The notes under the pieces were generated by a model that ran no database searches, had not been told where the DNA came from, and saw only the letters and a program-made list of their open reading frames with translations. From the NCBI GenBank assembly GCA_033807695.1, contig CM066309.1:806001-870000 (forward strand): 64,000 bases of DNA. Reading direction: 5' to 3'. This document shows positions 45,481 through 55,400 of the stretch, one piece after another. The stretch is from Daedaleopsis sinensis. Taxonomy: Eukaryota; Basidiomycota; Agaricomycetes; Polyporales; Polyporaceae. The position numbers were made by a program, and so were the translations under genes. How positions within the stretch are numbered: position 1 is the stretch's first letter; each line of letters opens with the position of its first letter.

Positions 45481-45872
45481 CAAACACCCGTTTGTGTCCA
45501 TGACTATTCGTCCCGTCGTGCGCACTTCGCTCTTGAGCCGGAGTATCCGGGGCGGTCTTGCTTACCAGCTTGCCAACTATCGTCGAATTACGAGGGTGAC
45601 GAATGACAAGGGTATCGGCGAGGACGATAGTGCATCTCATTATCTGCAAGTGCGAGGAGGGGTCTGGGGAGGAACAAAAGCACGGACTGTGGACGGCGCG
45701 TGTTCGCGAGAGGTGGAGAAAGAGAACTTGGGACAAATGTGGGAGGCGAGAGGGGCAGACATCGAAGAAACTGTCAACTGGAGGAAGTGACATGGTAGAC
45801 GACGCGCTCGGAGAGGTGCTGCACTCAGTACTAAACGGAAAAAGCGCGTAATAACGGGATAGATCCTGGGCT
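45481..45872 (-). pseudogene. Fused relics: ICMT-like relic VI and fragment of the unidentified spliced gene
   Basis: At 45655 leftward, MRCTIVLADTLVIRHP after GCACTTGCAG equals the start of exon 2 of the ICMT relics. Upstream, HLSERVVYHVTS corresponds to FFERAIRHVTFCS of exon 1. Within the same open frame the sequence then passes at 45600 into the block of the unidentified gene (STIVGKLVSKTAPDTPAQER), which shows a recombination junction between two members of the array. Confidence 0.4.
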
Positions 45873-47319
45873 TCACGCGCCGTAACGGGCATAAGGCGGA
45901 GGAAGGGTGGATGCCTCACTGAACACGTCTGGGTCCTCCTCCTCCATTCGCTCATTTAACGCGCCTCCGGCGAGGCGCACACCCCCATCGGCTTCAACCC
46001 GCCGCGGTACCGTCCATTGCGTGCGAGGAGCCGACATGATGCTACCGGCCCCTTCGGGTATCAGTCCAAGCTGTGCCGTAGTGGAGACGTTGGCCTCGAT
46101 CGCGGTGTGTGTCCCACTGGGTGTCTCGTCGCGTGCGGTCTTCCTACGCCTGCCTGTGGAGGTGTCCGGCTTCGCTGGGACAATGGGAGGAGAGGGAGGA
46201 TGGTCACCAATCTGCGGCTCTATGCTCGCGGGACTCTGGGGCTCGTGGTCGAGCGATGGCAAGTCGCGATCGGAGAGACCTGTGACCGGAGTTTCGTACG
46301 ACACTTCGAGAGCTTTGGTGGGAGGAATGACAGATGGTGCACTAGAGATCCCGGAGTAAGGCTCCTGCGTGTCAACCTCGATGACTGTTTCATTGAATAA
46401 TGCTGGCGGTCAGTGACGGAGGGTATCGAAGATAAAGAGAAGGCTACGCACTTTGCTGTTGACTCCGCGCCCTCCGCGTTCTCACGTAGCAAAATAACAG
46501 CACAACTCCCGTGATTGCTGCAAGACTAGCCCCGATGGCGATTCCCACCCTTGCTCCCGTGCTAAGCTCGTGGTGGGTTTCCGAGGTCGCGGTTGACGGT
46601 GCTGGGTCCCCAATCGCGGTCTGTTGAGTAGGCTTAGACGAACTTCCCGCACTGGTAGCATCCGGTGAGCTCCTGATGACTGCATCTGATGTCGAGGACG
46701 GCGAAGTGCTTGTTTGGGACTGTATAGTGCTCGCTGGAGAGGTTGACCCACTGGTAGTAGCTGGGGAAGCAGCCTGAGAAGGTGAAGCTGCGCCAAGACG
46801 AGTGCTACTACTAGTAGAGCGGGACGTTTGAAGCGTAGTGGGAGGCAATTGTGTAGACACGGAGGTGGTGGACCGAGTGGAAGGCATGGGCAAAGGCGAC
46901 GATACCGCGCGCACGCAGCTTGAGTCCTGGCCCAACAGGATGGTCCCCTCAGCATCGACCGGGCCTCCTGACGAGGAGTCCAAAACCTCCAACTGAACCG
47001 CTACCCCCGCAGTGAAGTTTGGGGTCCATTCCAGCCACGGCACTTGGATGTTCAAGTATTGTTGGGTGAGCGACCACTGCCACTGATCACCGGTGGTCAC
47101 AGACGGATCAGACGGCGTGAGACTGAGTCTGTACGGAGGAGTCCCTCCGCTCCAGCTGATGTTTGTTGGGTTGCATTGCCTGAGATTGCCACCCTCTCCG
47201 ATTTCACCAAAGTTGATAGCGCGGGCTCCGCATACCAGCTGGAAGATGGCAATGAGTGCTGCTAGCTTCGTCGTGACAGGCGCAACTCTGTGGCAGAACG
47301 TCGAGGACGAGGATACCAT
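45873..47319 (-). CDS. Mucin-like single-pass membrane protein
   Basis: Two exons, 46452-47319 and 45873-46402, joined across a 49-base intron (GTGCGT...CGCCAG); 465 residues. A hydrophobic signal sequence covers about residues 17-34 (LAALIAIFQLVCGARA). The ectodomain starts with a small beta-type domain containing CNPTNISWSGGTPPYRLSL, common in basidiomycete secreted proteins, with a likely disulphide to Cys of DSSCV. A Ser/Thr-rich stretch of about 100 residues follows, suited to O-glycosylation. Then a membrane helix (VGIAIGASLAAITGVVLLF) and a Pro-rich cytosolic tail of about 190 residues. The likely place is the cell surface with the N-terminus outside; the role is unknown. The start ATG is the first in frame. 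Confidence 0.75.
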
Positions 47320-48341
47320 GTGATCTAAGAGGATAGGTCAGACGAAACACCTCCGCCGCATGAGTCATTATTGTGTAGGAAATTTTAGAGGAGTCGGAGA
47401 ACGCACCGTCAATGCTCAACGAGTCTATCTTGACATGTTGCCTGATATACCACGCACTCTGGCAGTATGCGCGTCGTCCCATAACGTTGTGACACTGAGT
47501 AGCCACTTGGAGACTCAGGTCGGTTTGTCGACAAGGTCAAGGAGGCAGGACTCGGATGTGCCTAAGCCTCCGCCGCAGTGTGACGTTGGCAAGATGAGAA
47601 AAGGAAGAGAGAGACGGCAGTGACCGTCTGTGAGTAGCGCCTCGCCGGAGGTTCAGTCTTGCCGACGCTCTCAAGACAGCCCGCCGGACCGCGCAAAATC
47701 GTTCTAAGTCCATTAGAAGGTGATTGCAGCGGTCAGTTGACGGGGCTGCTACCCACGTTCGGGACCTATCAACAACTTTCAAAGCACTATCAGACTCACG
47801 AGTATAGCTGAGAGCACCGGCGCGTACGTACGCTCGAGTCCTCGACGGCGACGCCGTCATGTCAAAGCATAACTTTGGCAGACATCTTCCCTGTCTAACT
47901 GGGACACAATGAGTCAGTGCACCCCTTAATGGGAGATAAGTAAAGTTCGTGAGCAACTCCGAAGTGATATCCCATAACCTTTGAATGAGTCACTAGCGAG
48001 CTATGATGGCCATGATGTACGACAACTCACCATGTCTCGAGTTGTCAAGGAGCAAGAACACATGTTGAGAGTTATTCAAGAGGATAGAACAAACAAACTG
48101 AGACCGTTTCCCAGTTGGACAATGATAGTAGAAGCCTTCCGATACGATGACAATACAGGGTGCGGAAGTCGTGCTCAGAAAAGAAAGTGGTCGTTGCTTC
48201 CGACTCGGATGCTTTCTTGTTCGTGTTCTCCCTCGTGAAGTTCCCTTGATTCTCGCTCACGCCTCCATACCGCAATGTGATATAGGTGCATTCGTAAGAC
48301 TTGTAAAAATGGCTCGCCGCCTAGCTTCGTACTTGAGCCCT
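47320..48341. other. Intergenic region with a solo 3'-flank repeat
   Basis: 48160-48290 is a stray copy of the repeat found after the DUF6533 genes, outside the array proper. The open frames at 47537-47956 have no recognisable family. Nothing else is seen. Confidence 0.4.
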
Positions 48342-48671
48342 CTATACGCAACATAGAATCGCGCGGCCACTACTTCTTGCCATGAAGGAGGCACGCTTCG
48401 CCTCCTCACGAGCTGCCTCCAGCGTGCGCCGACGATTGCTCGCCAGTCGACGAAGAGGCAGTGAGCGCTTGACTAGAGCCATCTGGAATAGTTCGACCTC
48501 CCCTGTGCCTCGGCTAACGATAGAGCTAGATTGAATCTGAAGGCGTATTACCAATGAGTGCAAGGGAGAGACATCTGATTATTGAAGGTGCTTACCCAGG
48601 ATGGAGCAGACTAGAGCAAAAATCGAGAGCGGATCGTCGAAGTCGGAGCCGTCCGCGTAAGGTGTGAACAT
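48342..48671 (-). CDS. Small hypothetical protein, two exons
   Basis: Exon 1 48596-48671 (MFTPYADGSDFDDPLSIFAL..) ends at a good GTAAGC donor. Exon 2 48342-48508 follows an acceptor ..GCCGAG, joining in frame to 80 residues. The second half is basic and rich in Arg and Ala (RRLASNRRRTLEAAREEAKR) and ends CCV. The chosen acceptor is weak; a better CAG lies upstream at about 48529 but joins out of frame. No family is recognised. This may be a real small gene or chance. Confidence 0.3.
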
Positions 48672-48916
48672 GGTGCATTACAGAAACGTGTGTTTAGTAC
48701 ATCGTGCATAGACAATAGCGTATTACCTGCAGATCATAGTGTAGTAGCTAGCGACGAGTCAGGTGAAGATGGATGATGCATATGCGTGAGGTGTCGATGA
48801 TGAGTGGAGCCGGATGCGACGGGTGCGTGCAACAGTGCAAGTGCAAGAGAGCATGAGTCGACAACAAGAAGTCAAAAATAAAAACGCACAACGCCAATGG
48901 CAGCCCGCCGCAGAAC
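48672..48916. other. Short intergenic region
   Basis: 3' flank of the 504-residue gene and 5' flank of the small ORF; no feature seen. Confidence 0.3.
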
Positions 48917-51900
48917 CTACACGATGTCCGCAATGTCCTCCACCTCGGCCCACAGGTCCGCGCTCGAGTTCGCGTCCTCGTTCTCGTCCTCGTCCTCGTC
49001 CATCGGCACCGGCTCCGGCCGGCGCGCCGTCATCTCCAGCGCCGCCGCAGGCTGAGATGCCGTTCCGTCGCGCCGCCGTTCCGCCTCCGCCTCCAACGCC
49101 CGCGCCCGCGCGACGACGTGCGGGGGGTCTGGGATCACAGGCGACAGACTCCTCCTGCCTTCGCCACCAGACCGAGACCCTGATATCACCGCAGACCCGG
49201 AAGACGTCCCCGCGCCGGCCTCTTTCCTGACGGCGAACGGCACCTTGAACGGCTTGCTCTTCGTGGAAAACTTCGGTGGCAGCCCGTGCCTGCGGAGCAT
49301 GCCGAGCGGGGGCGGGTGCTGCGACGCGCGCGGCCGCTCGGTCTGCGATGCCCCCGGGGCCTGGGAGGGCGCGACGAACGGCCGCGAGGGCGGAGGAGGG
49401 AGCGGGGTGGACGACTGTACTGCGGTGGTGAATGTCGCAAGGGGCGCAGGAGGGCCCATAGACATCGCTGGAAGAGAGGAGGGAATGTATGGAACGGGCT
49501 TGGGCTCCGGACGCGGCATCGATGCCTCGGGCGAGTCTGGGGAGCTGGTGCCCTGCATCATCAGCGAGCTGTTCTCCATCGAGTCGTCGGGAGACGTCGC
49601 GGGACGAGAGAGTCGGGAGGCGTCGAACGAGTCTCCAGGAGAAGATCGACTGGGATGCGAGGGCAATCCCAATGGAGAGGATGTGCTCTGGAATGTGCGG
49701 CGCACGGACGAGGAGGATGGGATAGGGCGGGTACGCGCTTTCGGGGGTGGAGTAGGGGTGCTTGACGGAAAGTCGTAGTCCGGCTCGCTCATTGCGCTCT
49801 TGATGAATAATCGAGCAAGCTGCGTGGATGGACCGGCGACCGGAGGGTCGTCCAGGTCCATGTGCACAGCAGCGCTGCTTGAGAAATCAGGAAGAGTGAC
49901 ATACGCCTTCAAGCGCGCCTTGTTCGCAGGCGGCGGGGGAGGACAAACAGCTTCGCTGGTGCGTTCCCTGCGTACGGTCGTCTTGCCCCGGGAAGGCTTC
50001 GCAATTCGTCCATCTACGGGCTTGGATTTGTCGTTATCTCGCACCGAGGCCTTGAACGATTTCGCAGCCACACGGTTGGAGCGCGCTTTCATGTCGACAC
50101 AGAGCGCACCCATGAGATTCTGGAACTCCCCGCGGGCGGCTGCTACCGAGGGCGTCGGTTCTGTTGTGGTACATGAGGATGCAGCACGGGCGCGAGCGGG
50201 ATGGTTAGGATCACCCGTCCTGCGGGGGCGAGGAATGACGGGTGGAGGGATGACTTCGCGGCAGAGTTTGGGTTTAGAACTACTTGCTTTAAGCGCTGAA
50301 AGAAAGAGATGAGTACTCGACACGACGTGCAATGGCCAAACTCGATGGCTCAGAAATTGAGCAGAAATTGGGTTGCAAGTGAGACATTCCGGCCAAATTT
50401 CCAGATGGGCCATAAGGCAGGAAAGTCGTCAATTTCGAACGATGTCCCGGCCTCACGACGAGCAAAGTCTCTTTTCTCTGTCTGAGGAAATGGGTGGGAC
50501 AGACGTTGGATATCTACCATTTCCTCATTTTCGGGCCTCACCACGCGCAAAAACAAAGGAAATGCTCCAATTGCCGGTGGGAAGGGAAAGGGTCTTGTGT
50601 ATGTGTGGGCGGAAAGGTAACTGAGTCCTGTGACCGGAAAATATTATGGCAATCGCCTAACAGTCTTCGTGACCTATTGCACGATGTAGCAGCCTTTGGT
50701 CTGTGGCAGGATAAGAACATGATACGAAGATCATTAAGACACTTTCCGGCCATTGGAACCGGTGACTTGTCCAGCCTCCTATTTACATGTACAGGTTGGT
50801 CATCGGTTTCGAACAACCTCCCCACCTGTGATTGGGTGGCTAGAAAGGTAACTCGGTCCTGTAACCGGAAAGTGTTTTGACAATAGTCTAGCGGTCTCTG
50901 TGTCCCAGTGCAAAATGTGACAGCCTTTGGTCTGTGGCAGGATACAAAGACCGTCAAGACACTGTCCGGCATTGCTGTCCAACCTCCCATTCACAGGTTG
51001 GGAAACCGTTCCAAAATGACGAATTTCCACCGCTTGGAGATTTCTGAGAAATCGGTCGGAATGTCTCATGTTCCAACCGATTTCCCAAGAATTTCCGGAT
51101 CCTTGAGATTGGCGATTGCACGTCGTGACAATGACGAATGTCGGGTGCTTGGAGAATCTCTCCGAAATCGGCCAGAGTGTCTCATGTTCCAACCGATTTC
51201 CCAGAGATTTCCGAACCCTTGGAATCGGCCATTGTACGTCGTGCGAGGAGGAGAAGGACACGACGTGCAATGGCCAAACTCAAGTTACTCAACGGCTCGG
51301 AAATTGAGGGGAAACAGGGTTGTAGGTGAGACATTCCAGCCAAATTCATAGATATGTCATAAGGCAGGAAAGTCATCAATGTCGAACGATCTCCCGGCCT
51401 GTGAATGGGCGGCTGGAAAGGTAACGGGGTCCTGTAGCCGGAAAGTGTTTTGACAATCGTCTAACAGTCTTCGTATCCTATTGCACGATGGGGCTGCCTT
51501 CGGTATGTGGCAGGATACAAACAGGATATGAAGACCGTCAAGACACCTTCCGGCCACCGGGCCTAGTTATCTATCCAGCCTCCCATTCACAGGCTAGAGA
51601 AACGTCCCGAAGTGAAGAACTTCCAATGCTCGAGAATCTCTCAGAAATCGGCCGGAATGTCTCATGTTCCAACCAATTTCGCAAAGATTTCGCACCCTTG
51701 AAATCGGCTATTGCACGTCGTGGGAGGAGGGTGAATTCAGCCGCAGCAGATGAGTGAGACACATCAGCCCTTGTGTTCCCACACACCGCGGCCACGATGG
51801 TGACCAATAGTCTTACAGTGGAGGTGGTGGTTCTCTTCGTCTGAGCAATAAGGGGGGAATAAGTGGAGACGTACCAGGTGGGGCGGACTCGTGCAAGCGA

Positions 51901-52010
51901 CGGAGCTCGGGGTTGGTTGGAGGGGGGACATTGAAGTGTGCGGGCTCGAGAGGGTCCGAGGACGGCTGGGAGCTGTCGTAGTCGACATCCATGTAGTAGT
52001 CCTGTGCCAT
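48917..52010 (-). CDS. Unknown low-complexity protein with a 1.6 kb intron
   Basis: Exon 1 51875-52010 reads MAQDYYMDVDYDSSQPSSDP and ends LHESAPP at a GTACGT donor in phase 1. Exon 2 48917-50295 starts after TCTTTCAG in the matching phase with ALKASSSKPKLC; total 504 residues. The protein is mostly Pro/Ser-rich and probably disordered, with a conserved-looking helical segment near residues 90-150 (FQNLMGALCVDMKARSNRVA), several SP and TP sites, and an acidic C-terminus (MDEDEDENEDANSSADLW) ending VEDIADIV. It looks nuclear or regulatory, but no family is recognised. Intron 1 is about 1.58 kb, far longer than any other here, and is filled by the inverted-repeat elements at 50321-51722. It is transcribed divergently from the myosin gene. 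Confidence 0.65.
50321..51127. mobile_element. Inverted-repeat element A inside intron 1
   Basis: The left end CACGACGTGCAATGGCC and right end ..GATTGCACGTCGTG are inverted over roughly 80 bases, including the GAGACATTCCGGCC stretch opposite GGAATGTCTCATG. Inside are two direct copies of a GGAAAGGTAACTcgGTCCTGT unit (about 50612 and 50846). No coding capacity. It is probably a non-autonomous DNA transposon or a composite of several; clear target duplications were not found. Confidence 0.6.
51128..51258. repeat. Third copy of the inverted-repeat end
   Basis: 51135-51243 repeats the right terminal region of element A (TGTCTCATGTTCCAACCGAT ... ATTGTACGTCGTG) in direct orientation, bridging the two elements. 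Confidence 0.55.
51259..51722. mobile_element. Inverted-repeat element B inside intron 1
   Basis: Starts CACGACGTGCAATGGCC like element A and ends GGCTATTGCACGTCGTG. The inner part matches element A (the GGAAAGGTAAC unit near 51416, the TGTGGCAGGATACAAA segment near 51510) but is shorter. Flanks are GGAGGAGAAGGA on the left and GGAGGAGGGTGA on the right, which could be a diverged target repeat. It is probably a deletion derivative or tandem relative of A. Confidence 0.6.
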
Positions 52011-52433
52011 CGCGGGGGTAGTACTCGCGCGTAGGCGAATCGAGAGCGAGGACGAGGTGAGCCACGAGTCGGGTCTGGCGAGGACGACGAGAGAACTGGG
52101 AGCCAGAGATCGCGACATTTGAGGTGCGCGCGAGACCGCCCGTCGCCACCGCACTCCAAAGACAAAGAAAGAAAGAAAGAGCAGTGGCAGAGGCGACGGC
52201 CACGACGGTCGAGTGCAGGATGCAAAGAACGCGAGAGTCGAGACAAAGACAGACATGCAGACGCCCAGGGACGCGTCGGGTCACGGGACTGTGTCGCGTT
52301 TGGGCGCCTCAGTTGCCATATGCGGGTGGGTACGACTCGGACGCGTCCCCGCTCGTCGTCTCCTCCGTTCCTTTCTCCCCCCTCCCCGACCTCGCATTTC
52401 CCTCTATTCCCCTCTCTATTCCCGGCGACGTCT
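52011..52433. promoter_or_regulatory. Shared divergent promoter region
   Basis: The 423 bases between the starts of the 504-residue gene and the myosin gene must hold both promoters. A GAAAGAAAGAAAGA run (about 52160) and a C/T-rich stretch (52365-52425) ahead of the myosin ATG are visible. No clear TATA box. Confidence 0.4.
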
Positions 52434-55400
52434 ATGCCGGCACCAAGACCCTCTCAGAGCGCAGAGGCCGCGCGTGCCGCCGCCGCCCAAGCAGAGTTCA
52501 ACGAGAAGAAGTGGGTTTGGGTTCCCGACGATAAAGATGGCTACCTCGCCGGTTGGGTGGTCAAGGAGGAAGATGATATCGGTGAAGTCGTCATGGCTGC
52601 AGGTGGAGAGGTCAGTCAACACTTCTCTCATCTATATACTACCCATCACTCAGCCCTCTTCCGTTCGACTAGATTCGCAAGCTCCCTCTCTATGCGCTTT
52701 CCAAGATGAACCCTCCAAAGTTCGACAGGGTCGATGACATCGCCGACCTCACATTCCTCAACGAAGCAAGCGTCGTACATAACCTCCGTTTACGATTTGG
52801 CTCCGGCGCTATATACGTGAGCCATCCTCTCTACCTACCTTCTCCAAGTCTAAATCATCCGCGCTATTCCAGACATACTCAGGTCTCTTCTTGGTCGCCA
52901 TCAATCCATATCAAGCCCTCCCATTATACTCCGATGCTATCGTACACCAGTACCGTGGAAAGCGCCGGGACGAGAATCCTCCCCATATATTCGCCGTAGC
53001 CGAACGCGCATGGGTCAACATGGGCGAAGAGAGAGAAAACCAGAGCATTCTGATCACGTACGTCCTCTCTTCACCCGTCCCGCCATCTCACCGTCTCATT
53101 TCGCTCTCTAGCGGTGAGTCTGGTGCAGGCAAGACCGAGAGCACCAAGAAGGTTATCCAGTATCTCGCTGCCATTGCCACCGATGCCCATGCCCCAACGC
53201 TCACTCCATCACATTCTCAGTCTCCCTCTCTGGCTGGAGGCAACCCCTTCAATGCTTCGGTTGTTCCCACTATCGGCTTGCCTCGTAGTAGCTCCTTGCG
53301 CAAGCATGCAAAAGGAACGTCTGTTAGCGGCTCTGGCTCTGGCTCTGGCTTCGGCGGTCTCACTTCCAAGGGTCGTCTTGGTCTCCTTGAACGACAGATT
53401 CTTCAGGCAAACCCCATTCTCGAGGCCTTCGGTAACGCTCAGACTCAGCGGAATAACAACTCTAGTCGTTTCGGCAAGTTCATCCGTATCAGCTTCTCCC
53501 CCGATGGGAGCATCGGTGGAGCAAACATTGATTGGTACTTGCTCGAGAAGAGCAGAGTTGTAGTGAGGAGTGAGGCCGAACGCAGTTTCCACGTGTTCTA
53601 TCAGCTTATGGAAGGTGGCGGGAGTCTCAAAGGTATTTTCGTCTGAATATTGTTATATGTTCAATGAGTACTGATCGTAAGCCAGAGACATTACTGCTGG
53701 ACGGCGATGTTGAGGACTATGAGTATCTCAATAAGAGCAGACGGGAGGTCGATGGTATAGATGATCGAGAAGAGTGGAACCTGCTTAAGGTGATTCACCT
53801 CTATCTCGAAGGAGCTTGCGCTAACATTTCCACCAGGCTGCGCTTGATATTGTCGGGTTCACCCCAGCTGAGCAACTCGATCTCTTCCGCGTCGTCGCTG
53901 CTGTCCTCCATATCGGAAACATCGCCATCACCTCTACTCGCTCTGACGACGCGGTCATGCCCGATCCATCTCAAGCCGAACGCGTATGCCACTTGCTGGG
54001 ACTCCCGCTTTCTGAGTTCACTAAGGCCGTCCTGCGGCCTCGTCTACTAGCCGGTCGCGAATGGGTGACCCAAGCACGAACAAGGCAACAGGCTCTAGAA
54101 GAACTCTCTGCTCTGTGCAAGACTTTGTACGAGAAGTCCTTTGGGATGCTCGTGGATCGCATCAACCGCGCTCTGGATCGCCCATCTTCGAAGTCTACCT
54201 TCATCGGCGTCCTGGATATTGCTGGGTTCGAGATCTTCGACATCAACGGCTACGAGCAGCTGCTCATCAACTACACCAACGAGAGGCTCCAGCAGTTCTT
54301 CAACCACCACATGTTCGTTCTCGAGCAGGAGGAGTACGCGCGTGAAGGGATCGAGTGGGACTACGTCAACTTCGGTCTTGACCTGCAGCCAACGATCGAT
54401 CTCATTGAGACGAGCGGAACTGCTATCGGCGTGCTCAGTCTTCTCGACGAAGAGTGCATCATGCCCAAGGCGACAGACCGCACATTCACCAACAAGCTGC
54501 ACGCCATCTGGGCTGTAGAGCCACAGTCTGGCGAAGAGCCGCATCCCGGCACCTTCAAGTACGAACCCGCGCGTTTCGAGCAAGGCTTCATCGTGCACCA
54601 CTACGCAGGCCGCGTCGAGTACCGCACGGACGGCTGGCTCGAGAAGAACAAGGATCCGCTCAACGACAACGTCACCCGCGTCCTGGCCGGCTCCTCCGAG
54701 CGTTACATCTCCTCCCTGTTCGCCGAGTACGCCGACGCCCCTCTGCACACCGGTAACGCGCTGCACGCCGCGACGATCGGCAAGAAGCGTATCACGAAGA
54801 AGGGCGCGTTCCGCACCGTCGGCCAGCGGCACAAGGAGCAGCTCGCAAGCCTGATGGGCCAGCTGCAGGCGACGCAGCCACACTTCGTGCGTTGCATCGT
54901 CCCGAACACGCTCAAGAAGCCCGGGCGCGTCGACGTCCCGCTCGTGCTCGACCAGCTCCGCTGCAACGGCGTGCTCGAGGGCATCCGCATCGCGCGCCTC
55001 GGGTACCCGAACCGGCTCCCGTTCGTCGAGTTCCGCCAACGCTACGAGGTGGTCACGCCCGGCATCATCCCGCCGGGGTACATGGACGGGCGCAAGGCGT
55101 GCCTGCGCATGGTCGACGCACTCGAGCTCGACAAGTCCATCTTCCGCATCGGCACGTCGAAGATCTTCTTCAAGGCGGGCGTCCTCGCGGAGCTCGAGGA
55201 GCGGCGCGACGCTCCTCTTCGACATGTTCTCGCGGCTGCAGGCCGTCGCGCGCCGCCAGATGAAGAAGATTCTGAACCGTGCGGTGGCAATCCGCACCAT
55301 CCAGCGGAACGCGCGCATCTACGGCGAGCTCCGGGACTGGCCGTGGTGGAACCTCTACACCAAGGTATGTAATGTGCATCTCTCGTAGTGATCGCTGGTG

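Noticed and set aside
11950..45872. Idea that the array is the B mating-type locus, because ICMT-like pieces sit beside seven-helix proteins
   Set aside because: The seven-helix proteins have the DUF6533 signature, not that of STE3 receptors, and no pheromone precursor with a CaaX end was found.
50500..51350. Several open frames in the inverted-repeat elements
   Set aside because: They arise from repeated non-coding units, are not conserved between the units, and lie inside a spliced intron.
54095..55318. Long minus-strand open frames opposite the myosin exons, also at 55407-58120
   Set aside because: They are mirror frames of GC-rich coding sequence with low-complexity products; the plus strand codes for a well-known protein.
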